This document shows, one piece after another, positions 27,157 through 34,451 of a stretch of 64,000 nucleotides of DNA. Numbering within the stretch: position 1 is the stretch's first letter; each line of letters starts with the position of its first letter. The notes beneath the pieces were generated by a model that saw nothing but the letters and a program-made list of their open reading frames with translations, did no database searches and was not told the origin of the DNA. A program made the translations under genes and the position numbers. Origin of the DNA: Rikenellaceae bacterium (GTDB lineage Bacteria > Bacteroidota > Bacteroidia > Bacteroidales > Rikenellaceae); assembly GCA_902362705.1 (NCBI GenBank), contig CABIXK010000001.1:174324-238323 (forward strand), in the 5' to 3' direction.

Positions 27157-27203
27157 AATTATGTTGGCAATTCGTCGGTGTTGCTTGTTCTGAATTGCGA
27201 GTG

Positions 27204-27234
27204 CAAAGATAGCGAAAAAAAATGAACCTCCAAG
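27204..27234 (-). promoter_or_regulatory. Promoter of the right tRNA-Gly
   Basis: TATCTTTG (27204-27211) with CTTG (27231-27234) in place of TTTG 19 bp upstream. The left tRNA copy lacks an equivalent. Confidence 0.6.
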
Positions 27235-27404
27235 TTTTTGGACAAAAAAAATACGAAAAAAATTAGAGCGGCTCTCCTCGCATTGGCAGAGCAGTATGGA
27301 ACTCTTCGACTGGAGCGTCGTCGCGGGGTGCCCCAGTCTTGCTTCCCAGCAGAGGCGATGCGGCACCGCGGGGAGCGATAGATCGGTGCGGGGGCGCTAA
27401 ACAG

Positions 27405-27745
27405 GCCGAGATATGCTGTGCGCCTGGCGAAAGATATGTCGTGAACCGAACTGGAGATATGTTGCTCACCGGGCTGAAGATATGCTGCGAGCCGAACCGA
27501 TGATATGCTGCAAGCCAAGCCCCAATATGCCCAGAACTGAAGACGTGCAGTATATCGAGCGAGATATGCCTGAACCGAACAGAAGATATGTTGCACACCA
27601 GACTGAAGATTATGCCGTGAGTTGAATCGAAGACATGCGGCAAATCAAGCCGATATATGTTGTACGCCGGGCCCAAAAATGCCGCGCCCCGGACCGACGG
27701 TATGCTGCGACTCCGACTAACAATATACCCCGCGCCGGGCTGGAA
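27405..27745. repeat. Degenerate tandem array with 23-bp period
   Basis: About 15 diverged units follow one another. The anchor ATATG or a near variant starts at 27411, 27434, 27457, 27480, 27503 and 27525, then about 27543, 27564, 27586, 27609, 27633, 27655, 27677, 27700 and 27723. A representative unit is ATATGCTGCGAGCCGAACCG plus 3 bases. The period is not a multiple of three, so it is not a coding repeat, and no spacers exist, so it is not CRISPR. It fills the gap between tRNA-Gly and the LuxC-like gene. Function unknown. Confidence 0.85.
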
Positions 27746-27837
27746 AGACTCCCCCTCCCCCCGCGCAGCGTCCCGCCGAAAGCCGGTGACAAAAAGCGAT
27801 GGCGGGCGGGAAGTGGCGGAATAACGGGTGAAATGGC

Positions 27838-27845
27838 TATCTTTG
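27838..27845 (+). promoter_or_regulatory. Promoter -7 element of the LuxC-like gene
   Basis: TATCTTTG ends only 6 bp before the ATG at 27852, so the mRNA would be nearly leaderless. Confidence 0.55.
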
Positions 27846-27851
27846 CAGGCG

Positions 27852-28826
27852 ATGAATGCACTGGATTTGTTTTCGGAACTGGGGCGCCGGATGGAGCGAT
27901 TCGGCGAGGATGCCCCCACGCGCGAGGTCGTGCGCCGGGCCTGCGCCGCCAACGGTTGGTTCATGCCGCACGAGGTGGTGCGCGCCGTGCGGGTGCTCGG
28001 CCGGAGGATGCTGCGGCCCGAGCTGCTGGCCGCATGGCTGGAGCGCTACCCTGCCGCCGCCGCGCCGCGCCGCGTGCTGGTGGTCATGGCCGGCAATATC
28101 CCGCTGGTCGGGTTCTTCGACTTGCTGTGCGTGGTGGCCGCGGGGCATCGCTGCCTGGTCAAGCCCTCGTCGAAGGACCGGGTGCTGACGGAGTATGTGC
28201 TGGAGCAGCTGCGCGCGATCGACCCGGCTGTGGCGCTGTCGTTCTACGACGAGGGTGAGCCGGTCGATGCGCTGATCGCTACGGGCGGCGACAATGCCGT
28301 GCGCCACTTCAGGACCCGCTATGCCGGGCTGCCGGCCCTGCTGCGCGGCCACCGGCAGTCGGTGGCGGTGCTGTCGGGGCTCGAGACGCCGGAGCAGCTC
28401 TCCCTGCTCGCCGACGACATCTGGGCCTATTCGGGGCTCGGCTGCCGCAACGTGTCGCTCGTGTGGATGCCCGAGGGGTATGAATTGCGGCTGGAGATGC
28501 CGGAGATGAACCCCAAGTATGTCAACAACTATCTGCGCGAGCGGGCGCTGCTTGCGATGACGGGGCACCCGTTCGTCGATCTGGGGGCGGCGGTGGCAGT
28601 CGGGCAGCGGGAGTTTCCGGTGGCGCTGAGCCGGATCGCCTGCGCGCGCTACCGGTCGACGGAGGAGGTCGTGCGGTGGCTGGCCGCGCACGACGAGGAG
28701 TTGCAGTGCGTCGTCGCGGAGTGCGTCGACCACTCGCGCCGCGTCGGCTTCGGCTGCGCGCAGTCGCCCGGGCTGACCGACTGGCCCGACGATCGGGACA
28801 CGATGGCCTGGCTGGCTGCGCTGTGA
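27852..28826 (+). CDS. LuxC-like acyl-CoA reductase family protein
   Basis: 324 residues from ATG 27852 (MNALDLFSELGRRMERFG); an earlier in-frame ATG at 27828 lies upstream of the promoter and is unlikely. The pattern VVMAGNIPLVGFFDLLCVV, the lysine in HRCLVKPSSKD and YSGLGCRNVSLVW match the LuxC/aldehyde-dehydrogenase-like fold that reduces acyl-CoA to aldehyde in luminous bacteria. In non-luminous Bacteroidetes the substrate is not known. It belongs to the backbone between the two islands and precedes the pRiA4b-like gene and miaA. Confidence 0.8.
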   Translation: MNALDLFSELGRRMERFGEDAPTREVVRRACAANGWFMPHEVVRAVRVLGRRMLRPELLAAWLERYPAAAAPRRVLVVMAGNIPLVGFFDLLCVVAAGHRCLVKPSSKDRVLTEYVLEQLRAIDPAVALSFYDEGEPVDALIATGGDNAVRHFRTRYAGLPALLRGHRQSVAVLSGLETPEQLSLLADDIWAYSGLGCRNVSLVWMPEGYELRLEMPEMNPKYVNNYLRERALLAMTGHPFVDLGAAVAVGQREFPVALSRIACARYRSTEEVVRWLAAHDEELQCVVAECVDHSRRVGFGCAQSPGLTDWPDDRDTMAWLAAL

Positions 28827-28833
28827 GGCGGAA

Positions 28834-28864
28834 TTTGTTTTTCCCGGGGATATGGCTATTTTTG
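28834..28864 (+). promoter_or_regulatory. Promoter of the pRiA4b-like gene and miaA
   Basis: TTTG (28834-28837), 19 bp, then TATTTTTG (28857-28864); the start codon follows 29 bp later. Confidence 0.7.
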
Positions 28865-28893
28865 TAGGGTGATTTCAAAAGAACGATAAGAAT

Positions 28894-29403
28894 ATGTCGA
28901 TGGTTTTTCGATTCCGAATGTTGAGCGACGAGAACGACCGCTTCGTGCGCGACTACGAGGTGCTGTACGATACGACGCTGCTGGAGTTTCACCGCTTCCT
29001 CCTCGAGTCGCTCGATTACGAGGAGTGCATGGCTTCGTTTTTCACGGCCGACGACCGCTGGGAGAAGCTGCGCGAATTTACGCTGATGGATATGGGCGAC
29101 GGCTCGGAGGGCGGCCCCGAAGCGATGGAGCGCGTCGCGCTGGGGCAGATCATTCACCGCCTGCGCGACCGCCTGATCTATCTGTTCGACATGTTCGGCG
29201 ACCGGGCCTACTATCTGGAGCTCACGGGCGCCTATGAGGCCGATGCCGGGGGCGCCTACCCGCGCGAGATCTACGCCGTGGCCGACGCTCCGGACCAGTT
29301 CGACCCCTCGAAGAACGCCGTGGAGGACGAAGGGTCGATCTTCGACGAGATGATGGGCGACTTCAGCGACTTCGAGGGCGACGACAGCTACGAAGATGAC
29401 TAA
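28894..29403 (+). CDS. pRiA4b ORF-3-like (IS1096 TnpR-like) protein
   Basis: 169 residues, very acidic, the last 35 mainly Asp and Glu. The core reads as the pRiA4b ORF-3 domain: FRFRMLSDENDRFVRDYEV, then LLEFHRFLLESLDY, with RLIYLFDMFGDRAYYLELTG at its end. The family is common in Bacteroidetes; its role is unknown and it is not itself evidence of a transposon. It overlaps miaA by 8 bp and shares its promoter. Confidence 0.78.
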   Translation: MSMVFRFRMLSDENDRFVRDYEVLYDTTLLEFHRFLLESLDYEECMASFFTADDRWEKLREFTLMDMGDGSEGGPEAMERVALGQIIHRLRDRLIYLFDMFGDRAYYLELTGAYEADAGGAYPREIYAVADAPDQFDPSKNAVEDEGSIFDEMMGDFSDFEGDDSYEDD

Positions 29404-30295
29404 GCGGCTCATCGTCGTCGTCGGGCCCACCGGCTCGGGCAAGACCGACCTGAGCATCCGTCTGGCGCAGCACTACGGCGCGCCGATCCTCTCCACCGAC
29501 TCGCGCCAGGTCTACCGCGGCATGCCCGTCGGTACGGCCCAGCCCACGCCTGCGCAGCTCGCGGCCGTCGAGCACCACTTCATCGCTTCGCACGAGGTGA
29601 CCGACGAGCTCAACTGCGGCAGCTACGAGGTGCAGGCGCTCGCCTGCCTCGAGCGGCTGTTCGCCTCGGTGGACTGCGTGGTCGCCGTGGGCGGTTCGGG
29701 GCTCTACGTGAAGGCGTTGTGCGAGGGTATGGACGACCTGCCGCAGGCCGATGCGGCGGTGCGCGAGGAGCTGGCGCGGCAGCTGGAGTGCGAGGGTGTG
29801 GAGGCACTCGCCGAGCGGCTGCGGGCGCTCGACCCGGTCTATTGGGAGCAGGTCGACAGGCGGAATCCGGCGCGCGTGGTGCGGGCGCTGGAGGTGTGTC
29901 TGCAAACGGGGCTCCCCTACTCCGCGCAGCGGACGGGACGCCGGCACGCGCGGCCGTTCTCGATCGTGAAGATCGGCGTCGACCTGCCGCGCGAGGAGCT
30001 CTATGCGAGGATCGACCGGCGCGTCGACGAGATGATCGCCCGGGGATTGGAGGCCGAGGCGCGGGCGATGTACCCCTACCGGCGGCTCAATGCGTTGCAG
30101 ACGGTGGGCTACCGGGAGTTGTTCGACTATTTCGAGGGGCGCACGGGCTACGACGAGGCGGTGGAGCTCGTCAAGCGCAATTCGCGGCGCTACGCCAAGC
30201 GGCAGCTCACGTGGTTCTGGCGCGACGGGGAGGTGCACTGGTTCGCTCCCGGGCAGCTCGACGAGATGATCGCCTGCATCGATTCGGCGCGGTGA
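29396..30295 (+). CDS. miaA: tRNA dimethylallyltransferase
   Basis: 299 residues. Adds the isopentenyl group to A37 of tRNAs that read U-starting codons, using dimethylallyl diphosphate. The P-loop GPTGSGKT is at residues 10-17, followed by the conserved DSRQVYRGMPVGTAQP and the GGSGLYVKAL segment; the C-terminal RRYAKRQLTWFWR is a family signature. The start lies inside the end of the preceding gene. A GC-rich hairpin about 35 bp after the stop is the likely terminator. Confidence 0.96.
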   Translation: MTKRLIVVVGPTGSGKTDLSIRLAQHYGAPILSTDSRQVYRGMPVGTAQPTPAQLAAVEHHFIASHEVTDELNCGSYEVQALACLERLFASVDCVVAVGGSGLYVKALCEGMDDLPQADAAVREELARQLECEGVEALAERLRALDPVYWEQVDRRNPARVVRALEVCLQTGLPYSAQRTGRRHARPFSIVKIGVDLPREELYARIDRRVDEMIARGLEAEARAMYPYRRLNALQTVGYRELFDYFEGRTGYDEAVELVKRNSRRYAKRQLTWFWRDGEVHWFAPGQLDEMIACIDSAR

Positions 30296-30331
30296 TGCGC
30301 CGGCGGCGCTGCGGGCGCGGACCCGATACAC

Positions 30332-30366
30332 CGCCCCGCCCCACAAAATGCGGGCGGGGTTTGCTT
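30332..30366 (+). terminator. Terminator after miaA
   Basis: A CCCCGCC arm near 30334 and GGCGGGG at 30353-30359 form a GC stem around a loop of about 12 nt, followed by TTTGCTTTT. It overlaps the TTTG of the tRNA-Leu promoter. Confidence 0.65.
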
Positions 30367-30391
30367 TTCTCCCCGCTTATTCGTACTTTTG
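30360..30391 (+). promoter_or_regulatory. Promoter of tRNA-Leu
   Basis: TTTG (30360-30363), a 20-bp spacer, then TACTTTTG (30384-30391), 25 bp before the tRNA. Confidence 0.75.
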
Positions 30392-30416
30392 TCGCGGCTT
30401 GAGCCGCAAGGCAGCT

Positions 30417-30502
30417 GCCCGGATGGTGGAATCGGTAGACACGCCGGACTTAAAATCCTGTGGCCAGTAATGGCCGTGCCGGTTCGATCCCGGCTCCGGG
30501 TA
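30417..30502 (+). tRNA. tRNA-Leu(TAA), attachment site of island B
   Basis: 86-nt class II tRNA with a long variable arm. The acceptor GCCCGGA pairs with TCCGGGT (G-U at the end), the D-arm is GGAATCGGTAGACAC, and the anticodon loop CTTAAAA gives TAA. No CCA is encoded. Its last 12 bases plus one more recur at 61195-61207, the other end of island B, so the insertion kept the gene intact. Confidence 0.93.
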
Positions 30503-30503
30503 C
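30491..30503. repeat. Left att core of island B
   Basis: CGGCTCCGGGTAC, the tRNA-Leu 3' end plus one base; the same 13 bp occur at 61195-61207. Confidence 0.8.
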
Positions 30504-30507
30504 GCAG

Positions 30508-30546
30508 CAAATCGCTAACAAGTTAATAATTTAACTGTTAGCGATT
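30508..30546 (+). terminator. Island-supplied terminator behind tRNA-Leu
   Basis: A long imperfect palindrome (ATCGCTAACAAGTTAA facing TTTAACTGTTAGCGAT) is followed by TTTTTG. It apparently replaces the native terminator, which is now 30.7 kb away at 61214. Confidence 0.7.
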
Positions 30547-30556
30547 TTTGTTTTTA

Positions 30557-30580
30557 AATTTGTTCCCAAATTGTTCCCAA
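30557..30580. repeat. Paired GTTCCC repeats, left end of island B
   Basis: TTTGTTCCCAAATTGTTCCC with GTTCCC at 30562-30567 and 30573-30578, 11 bp apart. The same pair with the same spacing is found at the right end (61036 and 61047). They are probably accessory binding sites of the integrase. Confidence 0.65.
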
Positions 30581-30738
30581 TTGGAATAAGGCAAGTTTAG
30601 ATAGCCCTTCACCTGGCCTTTAAAAACCTTGATATTATTTCCTAATATTGATATACACCTTTATGCTTTCCCATTTCTTGAATAATGAAGCATTCATTTT
30701 GCGATATATTGTATCGTCTAACAAAATGTTGCCAGATA

Positions 30739-31209
30739 TTATTTACTCACATCCGTTTCTGATTTATTCTTTTTGCCAATACACTCGTCGAATAACTCCT
30801 CCAAATACTCTTTGGGCATAAAGCCGGTTTCTACCCTTTTATGCACGAACAAATTATCATCGTAAATAACTTCTCCGAGCTGATAGTTCAATTCATCCTC
30901 GCTGAACTTGTCTTTATTGAGGTTTGTTATGGGGACAGCAATCGAGTCTCCGTCATCTTGATCTCGCCACACGTATGCGGATTTAGTCATTATAAATAGA
31001 GACTTTCGATCTTCCGAAAATCCATACTTGGCAACCACATACTCCCGATCCCTATTGTTGTTCCGCCAAAATACAGCGTTATCGGTCAGATTGGCGGCAT
31101 AAGCAGTTAACGGGTCTCCATTGTATTCCCGTGGGGTACATGGGTATTCATTAGGCTTAGCATTATAAAAATAGATTTCTTGAGCCGCTCCGGGTGTTAA
31201 CGAGAGCAT
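30739..31209 (-). CDS. Hypothetical protein of island B
   Basis: 156 residues from ATG 31209; no signal peptide and no recognised domain. It is polar and acidic, with Tyr/Asn-rich segments such as FYNAKPNEYPCTPREYNGD. The frame upstream is open for another 20 codons back to the TAG that ends the HNH gene, in the same frame, so a longer or fused product was possible before that stop. It is probably co-transcribed with the HNH gene. Confidence 0.5.
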   Translation of the reverse strand: MLSLTPGAAQEIYFYNAKPNEYPCTPREYNGDPLTAYAANLTDNAVFWRNNNRDREYVVAKYGFSEDRKSLFIMTKSAYVWRDQDDGDSIAVPITNLNKDKFSEDELNYQLGEVIYDDNLFVHKRVETGFMPKEYLEELFDECIGKKNKSETDVSK

Positions 31210-31272
31210 AACATTCCGCTTTCTCTGTTCCGGCTCAACGGGACGTTCATATGCACGAGGCAGTATTTGCCC

Positions 31273-31902
31273 CTAACCGTTTAAGGAATCGGATTGCAAC
31301 TTGTCAATTTCGTCTACATTCGATGACTGACCGTTATTTTGCGAAATCGGTTTCCGACCATATAGCCATTCGCCCAAAGCACTGCCGGATGCTTGCTTGT
31401 CGCTTTCAGCCCATACCAATAATCGCTCCTTGCTGACTTGAGCTTCGGCATCCGTAACGGTTCTCATCCAACTGAAATCGGGAGTAACATCACTTTCTCG
31501 CAATAAAGACGGATTGGCTAAAAACGCTTCGATACTACCGCAACGCATAATGATACGTTTGCGGGTAATCGGGTTATCGAGTGCGTTCTCCAATCGGGTA
31601 ACCCATCGAAGATTGTCCGGGCGATTGTTGCGGCGATTCGTATCTATATGATCGACGACATGTTCTTTCGTCGGTTTCGGGCCATGAAAGGCCGTAGCCA
31701 CAATAATATGGACTCGAACAGAGGCAATCTCCATGTATCCATGTTTATCATTGGGCTTACCGAAAGTCCAAAAATTATCATATTTACGAGGCCGTTTACC
31801 ATTACGGGGATACCGGAAAACAGCTCCATTATCTCGGACAGAGTATTTTTCATCTTTATAAATACACTCTATTTCGTGCTTAAAATCATCAATATCAATC
31901 AT
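31273..31902 (-). CDS. HNH endonuclease-like protein
   Basis: 209 residues. The HNH core is visible as VHIIVATAFHGPKPTKE then HVVDHIDTNRRNNRPDNLRW (about residues 63-100), the arrangement found in phage and homing-type HNH nucleases. The N-terminus resembles an NUMOD4-like segment (YSVRDNGAVFRYPRNGK). It stands alone near the left att site of island B and may be a selfish endonuclease or a small defence nuclease. DNA target unknown. Confidence 0.75.
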   Translation of the reverse strand: MIDIDDFKHEIECIYKDEKYSVRDNGAVFRYPRNGKRPRKYDNFWTFGKPNDKHGYMEIASVRVHIIVATAFHGPKPTKEHVVDHIDTNRRNNRPDNLRWVTRLENALDNPITRKRIIMRCGSIEAFLANPSLLRESDVTPDFSWMRTVTDAEAQVSKERLLVWAESDKQASGSALGEWLYGRKPISQNNGQSSNVDEIDKLQSDSLNG

Positions 31903-32202
31903 AATTTATATTACACAAACTCAACATAGAGACACTCTGTTAGCTCATTTAACCATGAAATAACCGGTCTAACAAGGTCAAGAAGCTATGTAAAGATAAT
32001 GAATTTATTGAAGACAACTCTTGGTAGTTAAATAAAAATCATGGAAGCTAATGCTGGATACTCTACAAAAAGTTTTATCGAATTATCAAACAATGGAAAT
32101 AATAAACTAACTTTGTATCAACGATTGAATCTGTAAGTTACACACACAAACTCGTTTTAAGCACATTTAGAAAGCAAGAAAACCTATAAAATATACGTAT
32201 AA
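31903..32202. promoter_or_regulatory. Divergent intergenic region with a -7 element
   Basis: 300 bp between the divergent HNH and membrane-protein genes. TAACTTTG (32108-32115) is a good -7 element for the plus-strand pair, leaving a leader of about 80 nt. A 31-codon ORF (32041-32136) is present but I see no support for it. Confidence 0.5.
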
Positions 32203-32709
32203 ATGGAAAAAATCATATCATCGATCCCTGTTTATAACTTGCTCACGAATTTAATTCCCGGTACAGTGCTGGCTGCTTTACTAAAATTCTGTGTGGAAGA
32301 CTGCAATATATTCTCTCTTACAGATAATATATGGATACTTGCCGTTATCCTTTATTTTCTCGGAATAATAAACTCGCGAATAAGTTCTTTGATATTTGAA
32401 CCTTTAATGAAAAAGCTCAAAATAGTGAACTGTGTATCGCATGCAGATTTTACAGATGCAGAACTGAAGGATACATCAGGGAAACTTACTCAGTTAAGCC
32501 GAATGAACAATGAATACAGAAGCTATATATCTGTATTCGCCATCGTTCTTATTCTTAAGTTAATATTCCTTTGTTCGTGTGTTAAGGATTTTGCAACAGA
32601 TAATGTCTGTTGGTTTATTTTAGGCTTAGGTGTTCTGTTATTCCTTTGTTCCTATAAGAAACAGGTTTCTTATATTACATCGCGTGTATCTCGATTGAAT
32701 AACCGATAA
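32203..32709 (+). CDS. Small membrane protein paired with an MBL-fold hydrolase
   Basis: 168 residues with four hydrophobic stretches: two in the first 65 residues (LIPGTVLAALLKF; WILAVILYFLGIINSRISS) and two after a polar middle (ISVFAIVLILKLIFLC; WFILGLGVLLFLC). AT-rich. The stop is 14 bp before the start of the MBL-fold gene, so they form a two-gene unit. The family is not recognised; small membrane partners of soluble hydrolases are frequent in defence modules, but that is only analogy. Confidence 0.6.
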   Translation: MEKIISSIPVYNLLTNLIPGTVLAALLKFCVEDCNIFSLTDNIWILAVILYFLGIINSRISSLIFEPLMKKLKIVNCVSHADFTDAELKDTSGKLTQLSRMNNEYRSYISVFAIVLILKLIFLCSCVKDFATDNVCWFILGLGVLLFLCSYKKQVSYITSRVSRLNNR

Positions 32710-32723
32710 TAAATATACTCAAT

Positions 32724-33713
32724 ATGCCGAATTACGAAGTTCATTATCTCGACGTTTCAGATGCAGATTCCATCATCATACGATATGATGATGGTCGGAA
32801 GCAATATATCGTATTAATAGATGCTGGAAATGTTGAGGATTCAGCCAAAATCAAAAATTATATTTGGAATCACTGGAATACTTATACTATTGATTTAGCA
32901 ATATGCACTCATCCGGATTCGGATCATAAAGGCGGATTCTTCGGATTGTTAAATGATCGAAATATAACAATTAATGAATTTTGGCTTAACACGCCAGATG
33001 ATGTAATTACGGAAGAGGAGTATTATCAACGATACTCGAGACGGGATTGGTTGTCTCACTGTCGCGAATGTTATGCTCATCCGACAGATACACAATCTCC
33101 AAATCTCGTGTTATTAGCCCAAAATAAGTGCCAAAATGTTCAATCCGCATATAAAGGGAAAAGCCATCCTCAAATTCCGCTTGCAGTTGTTGGACCAACC
33201 GAAAGATTCTATTATCCACTTGCGATAGAAATTCTTAAAAATAATAAAAAGAAAAAGGATGAGGATAATTCATTATACGAAGATGTTGGCTCTTTTTCAT
33301 CGTTTCAAGCCAAATCATCCATTGATAACGAGCCTGATGATTGTTCGCCTACCAATGCTGGCAGTATAATTCTTTTGTTTGAACCAGCCGATGGCTGTAA
33401 ATTCCTATTGCTGGGTGATGCGAACCGAGCAGCTATCATGGATGCAATCTCTAATAATGCGAACTTGACGGGATGTAGAATAAAAGTTCCTCATCATGGG
33501 AGCAAACATAATCTGACATCAGGCCTAATTGATAAATTGGCTCCAAGTTGTGCGATTATTTCCGCGAAAGGTTCTCAGAAACATCCCAGCAGAGGCGTTG
33601 TCCATTGTCTCAGCAATCATTGCAATGTCTACTCGACACATAAGAGTGGGGATTTATTTCATGCATCTTACCCCTCGAATAATCCTGCAACTCCATTAAG
33701 AGAAAAGCAATAG
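32724..33713 (+). CDS. ComEC/Rec2-like metallo-beta-lactamase-fold hydrolase
   Basis: 329 residues, no signal peptide or membrane segment. Metal-binding motifs are in order: THPDSDHKGGF (HxDxDH, residues 58-68), LLLGDANR (metal aspartate) and KVPHHGSKHNL (histidine), followed by ISAKGSQKHPS typical of the soluble ComEC-like branch. It probably acts on a nucleic acid or nucleotide phosphodiester. An insertion rich in Lys and Asp (residues 170-200) is unusual. It forms a unit with the membrane protein before it. Confidence 0.8.
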   Translation: MPNYEVHYLDVSDADSIIIRYDDGRKQYIVLIDAGNVEDSAKIKNYIWNHWNTYTIDLAICTHPDSDHKGGFFGLLNDRNITINEFWLNTPDDVITEEEYYQRYSRRDWLSHCRECYAHPTDTQSPNLVLLAQNKCQNVQSAYKGKSHPQIPLAVVGPTERFYYPLAIEILKNNKKKKDEDNSLYEDVGSFSSFQAKSSIDNEPDDCSPTNAGSIILLFEPADGCKFLLLGDANRAAIMDAISNNANLTGCRIKVPHHGSKHNLTSGLIDKLAPSCAIISAKGSQKHPSRGVVHCLSNHCNVYSTHKSGDLFHASYPSNNPATPLREKQ

Positions 33714-33772
33714 TGTTCAACATGGAACTGCATTCTTTGAATTGCAGGAAGCGGATATATCGCTAATAATGT

Positions 33773-34159
33773 TCATTGACTTTCCAGTTTTCCTAACCGC
33801 ATAACGATGGAAGTCTGACTGCGGCCCATTTTCTCCGCAATATATCGGATGCTCTTCCCTTCGCGATGGAGTGTTAGCAGGAATTGGTCAGCGCGACGTG
33901 TCCAACGTTTGTTAGCGTTCGGATGTTTAGCATAACTATCTTCCGTAACTTTTTCGGGACGCAGAAATTCGTCCACAAAGACAGAGGGAAAACGGGCATC
34001 GTAGAGTACCCATGTTCTGACTTTGGCCCGTGTGATTGCTACATAGAACGACCCCACAAGGTGATAAGTGGATAATGCCGATACGAGGATGTTTCTCTTT
34101 TGGCTACGGTTCTGCCAATATGCGGTAATCCTTTGGGCGCATATGCTGTAGTCAATCAT
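33773..34159 (-). pseudogene. C-terminal remnant of a UvrD/Rep-type helicase
   Basis: 128 codons. The piece HLVGSFYVAITRAKVRTWVL is helicase motif VI of superfamily 1, followed by FVDEFLRPEKV. Then comes a basic tail with a helix-turn-helix-like end (GKSIRYIAEKMGRSQTSIVMRLG). All ATPase motifs upstream are missing; sequence before about residue 30 is unlike the family. It is therefore the end of a deleted gene, on the strand opposite to the active cargo. Confidence 0.65.
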
Positions 34160-34417
34160 AACGCAACTGCATCGCCATCGAAGTCAAGGGCGGACGCTGA
34201 ACTACGAATGCCGGGCTGCCGGAGCTCGTCAAGCGGTTCAATCCAAAGCATTCGTTTGTTGTCGGGTCGAGCGTGCCCCAGTTAAGGAGTTTTTGCAGTG
34301 AAATCTCAAAGGACTGTTTTGACCAAAATAGAGAAAAAACGATGCCGAGTTCGATAAAAAATCCGACGGTATAATCTTTTTGTTAGTAATAATATTGTTA
34401 GTAACAAAATCATTTCC

Positions 34418-34425
34418 TATCTTTG
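34418..34425 (+). promoter_or_regulatory. Promoter of the ATPase-caspase-sigma operon
   Basis: TATCTTTG matches TAnnTTTG; ATTG at 34394-34397 lies 20 bp upstream as a weak -33 element. The ATG follows at 34452. Confidence 0.65.
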
Positions 34426-34451
34426 TCTCGAAAAATGATATTCGGAGAATC

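Larger units (their letters stand above)
14264..27162. mobile_element. Island A: integrative element bounded by duplicated tRNA-Gly
   Basis: An 80-bp perfect direct repeat (14264-14343 and 27083-27162) that contains a whole tRNA-Gly(GCC) gene bounds 12.8 kb of AT-rich DNA. A tyrosine integrase abuts the right repeat in the usual orientation. Base composition changes sharply at both sides. Only the right tRNA copy retains a clear promoter, which marks the right flank as the original host side. The cargo has no recognisable relaxase or conjugation gene, so this looks like a mobilised or decaying element. A plain tandem tRNA pair with an insertion between them is the alternative. Confidence 0.8.

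Noticed and set aside
27405..27745. CRISPR array
   Set aside because: Units are contiguous with no spacers, strongly diverged, and no cas genes are near.
28894..29403. Insertion-sequence resolvase, as suggested by the IS1096 TnpR-like family name
   Set aside because: No transposase or terminal repeats; the gene is fixed beside miaA.
32041..32136. 31-codon ORF upstream of the membrane protein gene
   Set aside because: It contains the -7 element of the next operon and has no protein-like features.
33773..34159. Independent HTH regulator
   Set aside because: The core is helicase motif VI of a UvrD-type protein; the HTH-like end is the tail of that fragment.
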